Shown here in pieces: positions 46,143 to 54,477 of a DNA stretch of 64,000 bases; position 1 is the first letter of the stretch, and each line of letters begins with the position of its first letter. Position numbers and translations under genes: made by a program. The stretch is from Rhizobium redzepovicii (GTDB taxonomy: Bacteria; Pseudomonadota; Alphaproteobacteria; Rhizobiales; Rhizobiaceae): positions 1 to 64,000 of the forward strand of contig NZ_JAILYH010000008.1 of NCBI RefSeq assembly GCF_019793435.1. Reading direction: 5' to 3'. The notes below the pieces were generated by a model, which was given only the letters and a program-made list of their open reading frames with translations, ran no database searches and was not told where the DNA came from.

Positions 46143-46976
46143 ATGGCAAATCACAAGCCGGTCGCAGGTGACGTATACCAGTCTATTTTCAACATCGACA
46201 ACCCGATCGACGGCAACATCCTGGACAGCACCAGTTCCACAGATGCCGACGGAGATCGGGTGCGTCTCAACTTCGTGAACGGACAGCGAATTCCGCAGCC
46301 GGCCGATCCGGATGGACCCGCCACGACGACGACAATCGAGGGAAAATACGGCACGCTGACCGTCTATTCCAACGGCAACTACACCTATGAACTCGATCAC
46401 TCCAACCCGGTGGTTGCAGCGCTCGGCCCGGGCGATCAACTCGTGGACCAATTCAATTTCAAGATATCGGATGGCAAAGGCGCCACCGACTTCGGCTTGC
46501 TCAATATCGCGGTCGACTTGCCGGAACGCGGCGACGTCTTCGTCAATTTCGAGGATGTCGGCAAACACGACTTCCCCACGGGTTACAAAGGCTTCGATTG
46601 GGGCGCTTGGCACGATGGTGATGATGCAACGGTACATAAGGAAGCCGACGGCAACCATTACCTCGCAGGGGGCGTGTTCTGGACACCCATCCAAGCCGCT
46701 GATGGCGGCACCTTCCAGATCGAGCAATTCAGCGTGGCAAACGGCACATCGGACTACGACAACGTTTTAACGATCGAAGGCAAGCTGAATGGCGATACCG
46801 TATTCCTGGTCACGGTCAACGTGACCGCCGACAGCATTCATGACCCGCAAGTGATCGATCTCAGCGCCTACGGCGAAATCGACTCTCTCGTGCTCGACAC
46901 CGAGCCGGTCATTACCGAAACGAGCGGCCCGGATTATTATGGCGCACAATACGACAACTTTCATTTCATCGTTTGA
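46143..46976 (+). CDS. VCBS-repeat protein, probably secreted by a type I system
   Basis: A 277-residue acidic protein with no N-terminal signal peptide. One VCBS/cadherin-like repeat covers about residues 30-122. It has the Gly-Thr-Leu-Thr-Val-Tyr-Ser-Asn-Gly-Asn-Tyr-Thr-Tyr core and ends Phe-Lys-Ile-Ser-Asp-Gly-Lys-Gly-Ala. A second beta-rich domain follows (about 123-277), which looks like a carbohydrate-binding jelly roll and has many Asp and aromatic residues. The acidic, Cys-free composition and VCBS repeat are common in type I-secreted rhizobial proteins. No export genes lie nearby. The function is unknown. Confidence 0.7.
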   Translation: MANHKPVAGDVYQSIFNIDNPIDGNILDSTSSTDADGDRVRLNFVNGQRIPQPADPDGPATTTTIEGKYGTLTVYSNGNYTYELDHSNPVVAALGPGDQLVDQFNFKISDGKGATDFGLLNIAVDLPERGDVFVNFEDVGKHDFPTGYKGFDWGAWHDGDDATVHKEADGNHYLAGGVFWTPIQAADGGTFQIEQFSVANGTSDYDNVLTIEGKLNGDTVFLVTVNVTADSIHDPQVIDLSAYGEIDSLVLDTEPVITETSGPDYYGAQYDNFHFIV

Positions 46977-47222
46977 GTGTCGTGCCGGATGAACAAATGG
47001 TGCGGCCTTCCGACCCGCATCGCAAACGAGGTGATGTTCCAGAGGTCAGGGGGCCGAAGCGGTTTGCCATGGTGAAGAATAACCACGAGCGTTACCCGCG
47101 GGAAGCATCCTCACACTGTAGCCGCCTGCCTAGTACCAATTTCTTGCGATAGCGGACGGACCTGCGTGTTTGCTAGCATGAGAATGTCCGAGGAGGACAC
47201 GGGTGCTGGGACGGAGGAAATG

Positions 47223-47345
47223 ATGCAGCCAGTCGGGGTCAAGTTAGCGGCGGTGACGTTCTCGCTTGCCGTATGGGCTATTATTATCGCTGCCGCATCC
47301 AACCTTTGGACGATGAAGCTGCCAATATTGCTTCTGACGCAATAG
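47223..47345 (+). CDS. 40-residue single-helix membrane peptide
   Basis: A short gene with a GGAGG site five bases before the chosen ATG (47223). Other in-frame ATGs lie at 47220 and 47178, the last giving a 55-residue version with an acidic N-terminus. The peptide is one long hydrophobic helix (about residues 6-27) with a Trp near each end. No family is recognised. Confidence 0.45.
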   Translation: MQPVGVKLAAVTFSLAVWAIIIAAASNLWTMKLPILLLTQ

Positions 47346-47360
47346 TCCTGTCTTCGGCGC

Positions 47361-47466
47361 TAAAGCATGTCGCGCAAAAGTGTGCCGCGGTTTTGCGGCA
47401 ACGACATGCGTGAAAACTAAGAGCTAAAGCCGTCGCATGAATCAAGTTTGACGCGATGCGCCTTAG
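47361..47466. repeat. Rhizobial intergenic repeat, full-length copy
   Basis: A TAAAGCATGTCG...CGACATGC inverted repeat around a GCGCAAAAG/GGTTTTGCGGC stem is followed by GAGCTAAAG and a second palindrome (CGTCGCATGAATC ... GACGCGATGCG). I recognise the pattern as a dispersed rhizobial repeat. The second half recurs in opposite orientation at 49864-49938. Confidence 0.65.
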
Positions 47467-47600
47467 CGGAAATCCTGCTGATCGGAAGCTGACCGGCTTT
47501 GCCGGCCGCAGGCCTGTTTGCGCTGCTGCCGATGCACTGCCGCGGCTGCCGGCACCGGCTCGAAGCAAGCCGCAAAAATCGCCAATTCTGCAATGAGAGT

Positions 47601-47677
47601 TGGTAGCGGAGGAGGGATTTGAACCCCCGACACAAGGATTATGATTCCTCTGCTCTGACCTACTGAGCTACTCCGCC
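47601..47677 (-). tRNA. tRNA-Met (CAU), elongator type
   Basis: A 77-base cloverleaf. The acceptor stem (GGCGGAG with CTCCGCT, first pair G-U) carries encoded CCA. The D-arm contains AGCTCAG, the anticodon stem GAGGA/TCCTT holds the loop with CAU, and the T-arm is GGGGGTTCAAATCCCTC. Lack of the initiator-specific mismatch at the acceptor end and the overall sequence favour elongator tRNA-Met; a CAU-decoding tRNA-Ile is less likely. Confidence 0.9.
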
Positions 47678-47813
47678 ACTGGTCAAACGATACCTGCTCG
47701 CGAAGCGCTGCGGGCTCGTGGGATGAGCGGCTTATAAGGTGCGCTTCGGCTTTGTGTCAAGCGCATGATGGAGAAAAACGCTGGGCTTTTCCGCCCGCCC
47801 TCTCCTATTGGTT

Positions 47814-49025
47814 TCAGGCGGCGACGGGGCTGGCCAGCAGGGCCTTCAGCGAGGCCTCGGCCGAGGGTTCGCGCTCGGAGCGGTCGATGAAGCCGCCGCC
47901 GAAGACCCGGGCATTGTCGCCGGGCGCGGAATAAAGCGCGCAGGCCTGGCCGGGGGCTATGCCCGCCTCTCCGACCGTCAGGTCGACATAGGTGCCCGTG
48001 GCATCGACATGCAGCACGGCGGGCGCCGGCGCCCGTGTCGAGCGGACCTTGGCGTAGCAGGCAAAACCGTTGCCGGAGGCAGCTTGCACAAGCGTCTCGT
48101 CGCCCAGCCAGTTGACGTCGCGCAGGTAGACGCGATGGGTTTCCAGCGCCTCCTTCGGTCCGACGATGACGCGGCGCGAGCGGGCGTCGAGAAAGACGAC
48201 GTAGAGCGGCTCGCCGGTGGCGATGCCGATGCCGCGGCGCTGGCCGATGGTGAAGTGCAGGATGCCCTCATGGGTTCCAAGGATCCGGCCATCGAGATGG
48301 ACGATTTCGCCGGCGAGCGCCGCATTCGGCTTCAGCTTGGTGATGATGTCGGAATACTTGCCCTGCGGCACGAAGCAGATGTCCTGGCTGTCGGCCTTCT
48401 TGGCGACGACGAGGCCCATCTGTTCGGCGAGCCTGCGGGTCTCGGCTTTCGGCAGGCCGCCGAGCGGAAAGCGCAGATAGTCGATCTGTTCCTGCGTCGT
48501 GGCGAACAGGAAATAGCTCTGGTCGCGGTCGGCATCGGCCGGGCGGTACAGCGCGCGGCGGCCGGGATGCTCCGGCGACGGGTTCGGCCGTGAACGGATA
48601 TAGTGGCCGGTCGCCAGCGCATCGGCGCCGAGTTCCTTGGCGGTCGCCAGCAGGTCGGCGAACTTGACGGTCTGATTGCAGGAGACACAGGGGATCGGCG
48701 TTTCGCCGGCAACATAACTTTCGGCGAAGGGATTGATCACCGTCTCGCGAAAGCGCTTCTCGTAATCGAGCACGTAATGCGGGATGCCGAGCGTTTCGCA
48801 GACGCGGCGGGCATCGTCGATATCCTGGCCGGCGCAGCACGAGCCGGCGCGGTGAACGGCGGCGCCGTGGTCGTAAAGCTGCAGGGTAATGCCGAGCACG
48901 TCGTAACCCTGCTGTTTGAGAAGGCCGGCGACGACGGATGAATCGACGCCGCCCGACATGGCGACGACGACACGGGTCTCTTCCGGCTGCTTGTCAAAAT
49001 CCAGTGTGTTCAACGGTGGTGCCAA
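47814..49025 (-). CDS. mnmA: tRNA-specific 2-thiouridylase
   Basis: A 403-residue enzyme that thiolates U34 of the Glu, Gln and Lys tRNAs. The PP-loop (Ala-Met-Ser-Gly-Gly-Val-Asp-Ser-Ser, about residues 22-30) binds ATP. The catalytic Cys pair lies in Pro-Cys-Val-Ser-Cys-Asn (about 111-116) and Asp-Ile-Cys-Phe-Val (about 213-217). The C-terminal beta domain has the Gly-Gln-Ala-Cys-Ala-Leu-Tyr motif. No ATG is available: TTG at 49025 or TTG at 49013 (four codons later, giving a Met-Asn-Thr-Leu start as I recall for rhizobial MnmA) are both possible. Confidence 0.93.
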   Translation of the reverse strand: MAPPLNTLDFDKQPEETRVVVAMSGGVDSSVVAGLLKQQGYDVLGITLQLYDHGAAVHRAGSCCAGQDIDDARRVCETLGIPHYVLDYEKRFRETVINPFAESYVAGETPIPCVSCNQTVKFADLLATAKELGADALATGHYIRSRPNPSPEHPGRRALYRPADADRDQSYFLFATTQEQIDYLRFPLGGLPKAETRRLAEQMGLVVAKKADSQDICFVPQGKYSDIITKLKPNAALAGEIVHLDGRILGTHEGILHFTIGQRRGIGIATGEPLYVVFLDARSRRVIVGPKEALETHRVYLRDVNWLGDETLVQAASGNGFACYAKVRSTRAPAPAVLHVDATGTYVDLTVGEAGIAPGQACALYSAPGDNARVFGGGFIDRSEREPSAEASLKALLASPVAA

Positions 49026-49230
49026 ATTCTGCGTGGGTCACGATCCGCCCTTGCGCTGCAATTGCGGCGGATTTGCCGATATCAGGCGGGATCGGCCGCC
49101 ATTTCTCGATGAGCAATCGATATAGAAAGGATTGTACCGGGACGCAAGGGGCGGCCTCGGATAGAGAATTTTTGGAATTCCCGGCAAAGCAAGGCGCAGC
49201 CTGGCCACGCCTTGGAAGCGGGGGTGCGGC

Positions 49231-49332
49231 TCAGGTACCGATCAGCTTGTTGCAGGCGAATGCGACGCTCGGATTGGCGATGATGGCGGTCAAGAGCGCC
49301 AGTCCGATTATCGAGAATGAATAGCGTTTCAT
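49231..49332 (-). CDS. 33-residue secreted peptide
   Basis: A tiny gene with an AAGGAGG site six bases before the ATG at 49332. The product is almost entirely a Sec signal peptide (residues 1-26, ending Ala-Phe-Ala) leaving a seven-residue tail Cys-Asn-Lys-Leu-Ile-Gly-Thr. The Cys directly after the Ala-Phe-Ala could be lipidated or form a dimer. An in-frame ATG two codons upstream lies too close to the Shine-Dalgarno sequence. The strength of the translation signal argues for a real gene, but coding potential cannot be tested on so short a sequence. Confidence 0.5.
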   Translation of the reverse strand: MKRYSFSIIGLALLTAIIANPSVAFACNKLIGT

Positions 49333-49523
49333 AGACATCCTCCTTTCCAGCCCAGGTGAATTATGACGGTTCGGCCGCCATTCTCAAAATGACGAATGCT
49401 TGAGCGGGGGAGCCGGCTCGCCAGGAAATCATTCGATAGAATAATTTACACGCCGTGGAACGTTTCGCTCGATCATGCGTTGCAGGTGGTGAATGTCGCA
49501 ATCGAATTACTGCGGAGGGTTTC

Positions 49524-49787
49524 ATGGCCAGGTTCGGAACGACAGCGGATTACAGCAGGATCAGACACTGGATTGAGGAACGCGGCGGCCATCCCGCCCG
49601 TGTCAAGGACGCCCGGGATAGCGAAACCGTCGGCATCGATTTCTCGTCGGCGCCGATGGAAGAAATTTCCTGGGACGAATTCTTCCAGGGTTTTGACGGC
49701 AGCCGGCTCGCTTTTCTACATCGCACCAAGGCAGAGGACGATGCCGCCCGCCTCGGCCGGATCGTCCGCCGACGCAAGCACCACTGA
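49524..49787 (+). CDS. Small conserved soluble protein (WxEERGGxPAxVK type)
   Basis: An 87-residue protein. The pattern Ile-Arg-His-Trp-Ile-Glu-Glu-Arg-Gly-Gly-His-Pro-Ala-Arg-Val-Lys (residues 13-28), a later Ile-Ser-Trp-Asp-Glu-Phe-Phe (about 48-54) and a Leu-Ala-Phe-Leu strand recall a family of small proteins common in soil bacteria, often seen as unknown. The tail is basic. The ATG at 49524 follows GGAGGG by four bases; further-left starts lack such a site. A strong terminator follows the stop. Confidence 0.65.
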   Translation: MARFGTTADYSRIRHWIEERGGHPARVKDARDSETVGIDFSSAPMEEISWDEFFQGFDGSRLAFLHRTKAEDDAARLGRIVRRRKHH

Positions 49788-49808
49788 ATTCCATTCCTAA
49801 CGCAGCAA

Positions 49809-49840
49809 AAACCCGGCGCCGTCCAGCGCCGGGTTTTTGC
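49809..49840. terminator. Bidirectional Rho-independent terminator
   Basis: A perfect AACCCGGCGC / GCGCCGGGTT stem has A-runs on its left and T-runs on its right. It can end the small rightward gene at 49787; serA on the other strand ends further right, past a repeat. Confidence 0.85.
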
Positions 49841-49863
49841 TGTTTTCCTTGGGAGGAAGAAAC

Positions 49864-49938
49864 TTAAAGCGCGTCGCAGTTAACTTGATTCATGCGACGC
49901 GCTTTTAGCTCTTCGTTTTATGTATGTCGTTATCCGGG
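49864..49938. repeat. Partial, inverted copy of the repeat at 47361-47466
   Basis: Read on the minus strand this shows ACGACAT, GAGCTAAAAG and the palindrome CGCGTCGCATGAATC...GCGACGCG, matching the second half of the repeat at 47361-47466. It fills the convergent gap between the small gene and serA. Confidence 0.65.
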
Positions 49939-49965
49939 AACCGCTGCGCACTTCCCGCCGATGCA

Positions 49966-51561
49966 TTAGTCGATATTGAAGGTGAGCAGCTTCGCCTGGC
50001 GGATCGCCTGGTGGGCGGTCAGCTGCCCAAGCACGGCGTCATCCACCTCGCCGTCGACATAGAGCAGCGCGATGGCGTCGCCGCCCTGCTTGTCGCGGCC
50101 GAGCTGGAAGTTGGCGATGTTGACGCCGGCAGCGCCAAGCGTCGTGCCGATGAAGCCGATCATGCCGGGAACGTCGGTGTTGGTGATGTAGATCATATGC
50201 GAGCCGACATCGGCATCGAGGTTGATGCCCTTGATCTGGATGAAGCGCGGCTTGCCATCCGAAAACACCGTGCCGGCGACCGAACGCGTCATGCTCTCGG
50301 TCGTCACCGTCAGCTTGATATAGCCGTCGAAGACACCCGTCTTGTCGCGCTTGACCTCGGAAAGCACGACGCCCTTTTCCTTGACCATGATCGGCGCCGA
50401 AACCATGTTGACGTCGGCGACCTGCGGGCGGATGAGGCCGGCAAGCACCGCGCTCGTCAGCGCCCGGGTGTTCATGTTGGCAGTGATGCCGTCATAGAGG
50501 ATCTCGATTTCCTTGATCGGCTCTTCAGTGACCTGGCCGACGAAGGCGCCGAGAACATCAGCAAGGCGGATGAAGGGCTTCAGGATCGGCGCTTCTTCAG
50601 CCGTGATCGACGGCATGTTGATGGCGTTGGAGACCGCGCCCTTGACGAGGTAATCGGCCATCTGCTCGGCCACCTGGAGAGCGACGTTTTCCTGCGCCTC
50701 GGTCGTCGAGGCGCCGAGATGCGGCGTGCAGACGACGTTCGGCAGCCCGAAGAGCGGGCTTTCCTTGGCGGGCTCGACTTCGAACACGTCGAAGGCGGCA
50801 CCCGCGACGTGGCCGGACTTGATGGCTTCGGCCAGCGCTGCTTCATCGACCAGGCCGCCGCGGGCGCAGTTGATGATGCGCACACCCGGCTTGGTCTTCG
50901 CCAGCGCTTCCTTGTTGAGGATGCCGCGTGTCTTGTCGGTCATCGGCACGTGCAGCGTGATGAAATCGGCCCGAGCGAATAGCTCGTCCAGCTCGACCTT
51001 GGTGACGCCCATCTCCTCGGCGCGCTCCTTGGAGAGGAACGGGTCATAGGCAACGACATGCATCTTCAGACCGATGGCGCGGGCGCAGACGATCGAGCCG
51101 ATATTGCCGGCGCCGATGACGCCGAGCGTCTTGCCGGTGATCTCGACGCCCATGAATTTCGACTTCTCCCATTTGCCGGCCTGCGTCGAGGTATCGGCTG
51201 CCGGAAGCTGGCGGGCGACGGCGAACATCAGCGCGATCGCGTGTTCGGCCGTGGTGATCGAATTGCCGAACGGCGTGTTCATGACGATGATGCCGCGGCG
51301 CGAAGCGGCCGGAATATCGACATTATCGACGCCGATACCGGCGCGGCCGACGACCTTGAGGTTCGTCGCTCCCTGGATGATCTTTTCCGTCACCTTGGTG
51401 GCGGAGCGGATGGCGAGACCGTCATACTTGCCGATGACGTCGAGCAGACGGTCCTTGTCCTTGCCGAGCTGCGGTTCGAAATCGACTTCGACGCCGCGGT
51501 CGCGGAAGATCTGGACGGCGGTTTCCGACAATTCGTCGGATACGAGAACGCGAGGTGCCAT
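49966..51561 (-). CDS. serA: D-3-phosphoglycerate dehydrogenase
   Basis: A 531-residue enzyme for the first step of serine synthesis (3-phosphoglycerate to 3-phosphohydroxypyruvate). The order is a substrate domain, an NAD-binding Rossmann domain with Gly-Val-Ile-Gly-Ala-Gly-Asn-Ile-Gly (about residues 147-155), an Asn-Cys-Ala-Arg-Gly-Gly segment (about 229-234), an intervening domain and a C-terminal ACT domain (about 455-531). This is the long form, usually controlled by serine. The ATG at 51561 follows a perfect AAGGAGG. serC lies 146 bases upstream on the same strand. Confidence 0.94.
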   Translation of the reverse strand: MAPRVLVSDELSETAVQIFRDRGVEVDFEPQLGKDKDRLLDVIGKYDGLAIRSATKVTEKIIQGATNLKVVGRAGIGVDNVDIPAASRRGIIVMNTPFGNSITTAEHAIALMFAVARQLPAADTSTQAGKWEKSKFMGVEITGKTLGVIGAGNIGSIVCARAIGLKMHVVAYDPFLSKERAEEMGVTKVELDELFARADFITLHVPMTDKTRGILNKEALAKTKPGVRIINCARGGLVDEAALAEAIKSGHVAGAAFDVFEVEPAKESPLFGLPNVVCTPHLGASTTEAQENVALQVAEQMADYLVKGAVSNAINMPSITAEEAPILKPFIRLADVLGAFVGQVTEEPIKEIEILYDGITANMNTRALTSAVLAGLIRPQVADVNMVSAPIMVKEKGVVLSEVKRDKTGVFDGYIKLTVTTESMTRSVAGTVFSDGKPRFIQIKGINLDADVGSHMIYITNTDVPGMIGFIGTTLGAAGVNIANFQLGRDKQGGDAIALLYVDGEVDDAVLGQLTAHQAIRQAKLLTFNID

Positions 51562-51609
51562 TGTGGCCTCCTTCAAAAGTGTTCAGCGATGGATGAAATC
51601 AGGGATGCC

Positions 51610-51710
51610 AGAGCATGATGCCGAAAAGTGTATGCGGTTTTCGGACGACATCATGCTCTTATTCTTTGATCCACTCCGCCCTGTGGCGGAGTCGGACGCG
51701 ATCACGTCAG
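51610..51710. repeat. Rhizobial palindromic repeat between serC and serA
   Basis: An inverted repeat with outer arms AGAGCATGATG / CATCATGCTCT surrounds an inner CCGAAAAG/GGTTTTCGG pair. It is followed by a CACTCCGCC/GGCGGAGT hairpin. I recognise it as a dispersed rhizobial repeat. It may weaken read-through from serC into serA. Confidence 0.6.
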
Positions 51711-52885
51711 GCGGCCGCCTGAGCGAGCTGCGCCTTCTGGGTTTCGAAGGCCCAGGAAAGCCAGGGCATCAGCTTCTGCATGTCGGATGCCTCGATCGTG
51801 GCGCCGGCCCAGATGCGCAGGCCGGACGGCGCGTCGCGGTAATGGCCGACGTCATAGGCAACGCCTTCCTTTTCCAGCAGGCCGACCAGGCCCTTGGCGA
51901 AAGCCGCCTGGCCGTCTTCGTCGAGCGCCGCGATGTCCTTGTCGACGATCTTCAGGCAGACGGAGGTGTTGGAGGCCGTTTCCGCCTTGACGGCGAGATT
52001 GGCGATCCAGTCGTTTGACAAGACGAAATCATGGATGACTTTGGCGTTGGCATCGGCGCGCGCAATCAGCGCCTTGAGGCCGCCGAGGCCCTTTGCCCAG
52101 ACAAGCGCATCGATATAGTCCTCGACGCAGAGCATCGACGGCGTGTTGATCGTCTCGCCCTGGAAGATGCCTTCCGTCAGCTTGCCGCCCGAGGTCATGC
52201 GGAAGATCTTCGGCAGCGGCCAGTCGGGCGTATAGGTGGTGAGACGCTCGACGGCGCGCGGCGAAAGAATGATGACGCCGTGCGCGCCCTCGCCGCCCAG
52301 AACCTTCTGCCAGGAGAAGGTGACGACATCGAGCTTGGCGAAATCGAGTTCCTGCGCGAAAGCGGCCGAGGTGGCATCGCAGATCGTCAGACCCTTGCGG
52401 TCGGCAGGGATGAAATCGGCGTTCGGCACGCGTACACCCGAGGTAGTGCCGTTCCAGGTGAAGACGACGTCGCGGTCGAAATCGACGGTCGAAAGATCGG
52501 GAAGCTCGCCGTAACCGGCTTCGAGCTTGCGCACGTCCTTGAGCTTCAGCTGCTTGACGACATCGGTCACCCAGCCGGCGCCGAAGCTTTCCCAGGCAAG
52601 CATGTCGACGCCGCGTTCGCCGAGCAGCGACCAGAGCGCCATTTCGACGGCGCCGGTATCGGACGCCGGAACGATGCCGATGCGGTAATCCGCCGGCACG
52701 TCGAGAATTTCACGGGTAAGGTCGATGGCCTGTTTCAGCTTGGTCTTGCCGACTTTCGCGCGGTGCGAACGGCCAAGGGCCGCGTCGGAAAGAGCGTCTA
52801 GCGACCAACCGGGACGCTTCGAGCAGGGGCCAGAAGAAAAATGAGTATTATTCGGACGGATGTCCGGCTTTGCGGTCTTCGCCAT
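51707..52885 (-). CDS. serC: Phosphoserine aminotransferase
   Basis: A 392-residue PLP enzyme for the second step of serine synthesis, also used in pyridoxal phosphate synthesis in some bacteria. The PLP-binding Lys is in [11 protein letters not shown] (about residue 195). The N-terminus [10 protein letters not shown] (about 12-21) is typical of the long alphaproteobacterial SerC. The start codon lies directly after a structured leader that matches the serC RNA motif. Confidence 0.94.
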   Translation of the reverse strand: MAKTAKPDIRPNNTHFSSGPCSKRPGWSLDALSDAALGRSHRAKVGKTKLKQAIDLTREILDVPADYRIGIVPASDTGAVEMALWSLLGERGVDMLAWESFGAGWVTDVVKQLKLKDVRKLEAGYGELPDLSTVDFDRDVVFTWNGTTSGVRVPNADFIPADRKGLTICDATSAAFAQELDFAKLDVVTFSWQKVLGGEGAHGVIILSPRAVERLTTYTPDWPLPKIFRMTSGGKLTEGIFQGETINTPSMLCVEDYIDALVWAKGLGGLKALIARADANAKVIHDFVLSNDWIANLAVKAETASNTSVCLKIVDKDIAALDEDGQAAFAKGLVGLLEKEGVAYDVGHYRDAPSGLRIWAGATIEASDMQKLMPWLSWAFETQKAQLAQAAA

Positions 52886-52887
52886 GA

Positions 52888-52940
52888 TGCTATCCTCTCA
52901 GATAGAAAGCCCTTCGTTGGGGAAGGGTGTCCCGCCGCCG
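52888..52940 (-). ncRNA. serC-type leader RNA motif
   Basis: Directly before the serC start two small hairpins stand next to each other on the minus strand: CCCTTC...GAAGGG (52910-52927) and CTATC-TGAGAG-GATAG (52890-52905). The second holds the GAGAGG ribosome-binding site in its loop, four bases from the start codon. A GGCGGGACA stretch precedes them. This arrangement agrees with my memory of the conserved serC motif found upstream of serC in alphaproteobacteria, whose ligand is not established. Confidence 0.6.
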
Positions 52941-53022
52941 TGTGTATGGATAGCAGGCGTCTTAGTCAAGATCGAAGTGTCGCAGAGAGAGGATATTTTG
53001 ACGCAGGCACGCTTGACGCAGC

Positions 53023-53047
53023 AAAGCCGCCCGGGCGGGCGGCTTTT
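53023..53047. terminator. Terminator hairpin downstream of the outer-membrane protein gene
   Basis: A GCCGCCC/GGGCGGC stem is flanked by A's on the left and TTTT on the right. It ends 20 bases past the stop of the outer-membrane protein gene on the minus strand and would keep that transcript out of serC. Confidence 0.6.
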
Positions 53048-53067
53048 CTGATGGGCGCGAATTGAGC

Positions 53068-53904
53068 TTACTTGTAGACCGCCGGCTGCAGCGGAATTTC
53101 CGGCGGCGGTTCGTAGCTCGCCTGGGCGCATCCGCCGAAGAGGTAGCGGCCACCGACGCGGACTTCATGGGCGCTGAGGCCCTTGTCTCGGCCCGGACCG
53201 CCATTTTCGGCATAGCCGAACATGTTGCCGCCATCGATATGCAGGTAGCGGTAGCCGACATCGGCCTTGAAGTTGCAGGTCACGTCGACCGAGGCGCCGG
53301 CCATGAGGGCGTAAGTAAAGCGCCAGTTGCCCTTGCCGCCATGGGTGACCTGATCGTCGCAGAAGCTGCCGTCATCGGCGCAGGCGACGTTGCGCAGGTT
53401 CTTCCACTTCACATAGGAACCACCGATACCGGCGCCGACATAAGGCGTGACATAGCCATAGGTGCCGAGATCGACATAGGCGTTGGCAAGCAGCGTGTAG
53501 GCGGTCAGCGAAGAGCGGTCGGTCGACGTGCAATCCACCAGCGGGAAGCCGCACTGCCCCACAGTCGAGCCCTTGAAATCAGCCTGCGTCAGATAGTCGA
53601 AGGTCAGATCGGTGCGCAGATAGCTATTGATCTGATAACCAACGCCGCCGCCGATCGTCCATGCGTCGTCGAGGTCAGCATCGTCGAAATCGACCTCGGT
53701 AGCGTTGCTGCCCTGGAAATAGCGGGCGCCGCGCAGATCGGTGAAGGCATAACCGACATCGCCGCGCAGGTACCAGCCGGTCGCTTCGCTGACCGTGACT
53801 TCGGGCGGCTGCTCCGGGATCGGTTCGGCAGGGGCGAGGTCCGCGGAATAGGCGTTTGTCGCGATCAACAATGCGGCGAAGATGCCGGACAAGCTTCTTT
53901 TCAT
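53068..53904 (-). CDS. Outer-membrane beta-barrel protein (Omp25/Omp31-like)
   Basis: A 278-residue protein with a signal peptide (residues 1-20, ending Ala-Tyr-Ser-Ala). A Pro-rich linker follows, then alternating aromatic/Gly strands of a beta-barrel (about 43-265). Examples are Gly-Trp-Tyr-Leu-Arg-Gly-Asp-Val-Gly-Tyr and Pro-Tyr-Val-Gly-Ala-Gly-Ile-Gly-Gly. Such repeated strands are the mark of the small surface-antigen family of rhizobia and brucellae. Four Cys in extracellular loop-like segments may form disulfides. The ATG at 53904 with a GGAG eight bases upstream is preferred over a GTG three codons earlier. Function is probably structural or in surface stability. Confidence 0.85.
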   Translation of the reverse strand: MKRSLSGIFAALLIATNAYSADLAPAEPIPEQPPEVTVSEATGWYLRGDVGYAFTDLRGARYFQGSNATEVDFDDADLDDAWTIGGGVGYQINSYLRTDLTFDYLTQADFKGSTVGQCGFPLVDCTSTDRSSLTAYTLLANAYVDLGTYGYVTPYVGAGIGGSYVKWKNLRNVACADDGSFCDDQVTHGGKGNWRFTYALMAGASVDVTCNFKADVGYRYLHIDGGNMFGYAENGGPGRDKGLSAHEVRVGGRYLFGGCAQASYEPPPEIPLQPAVYK

Positions 53905-54222
53905 GGATCCCACTCCAAAATTCGTTGAGACGGCAGGCTCAAGTCGCTGCCAAACTGATACGCTTCGGATGGATAATGAACGGGAAACGTTAAAAGCTGC
54001 TTAACCACGATTATTTACCGTAGATCCTGAAGCTTCCGGTAGAGGAAACATGAATTGCCGCGGTAAATCTTTGAAGAGACGCCCTTATGAAGGCGATTTG
54101 GCTGGTTAACGGAATTAACAAAAGAGCCGACACCTCCCACAATCTTTGTCTTGCCGTGGCACGACTGTGAGCATCACTGGCGGGTGATAAGTTGGCGAGA
54201 ACGTTAACCCCCACCCACCCTC
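53905..54222. other. Long intergenic region, no gene seen
   Basis: Between the outer-membrane protein gene and the repeat at 54223 the sequence is A/T-richer than its surroundings, as expected for the strong promoter of that gene. I see no coding frame with a ribosome-binding site. The repeat and about 100 bases more complete the gap to glmM. Confidence 0.5.
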
Positions 54223-54371
54223 TTTCCTGTGCTCGTCACAGGAATCCAGTGCGCCCAAGTCCTTGGGCGCGGAAAACTTCCTTAATTTGCATGGGAGTCA
54301 TTCACGGCACCGACGCGCCGCGGCTGGATTCCTGTGACATCCCTGGGGCGAAGCCTGAGGCCACAGGAATG
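54223..54371. repeat. Palindromic element, diverged relative of the insertion in tilS
   Basis: The left end (54224-54249) carries TTCCTGTG-CTCG-TCACAGGAATCCAG. The right end (54324-54371) begins CTGGATTCCTGTGACA and, after a 20-base interruption, ends CCACAGGAATGAG. These ends match the terminal inverted repeats of the tilS element except for one base on the left and the interruption on the right. The interior differs and carries its own GCGCCCAAG/CTTGGGCGC stem. This shows the element belongs to a dispersed family. Confidence 0.75.
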
Positions 54372-54477
54372 AGGGCAGATGGGTTTATACTTGCGCTAGA
54401 TTTCTGCCGTAGAGCGTAGCGCCGAACGACGCTGCGCGAGCAAGCACGCCGACCAGCCCTCATGTATCTCCAAAGAA

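Noticed and set aside
54192..54419. Short plus-strand frame across the intergenic palindromic element
   Set aside because: It is built from the repeat and flanking DNA; no ribosome-binding site and no protein-like pattern.
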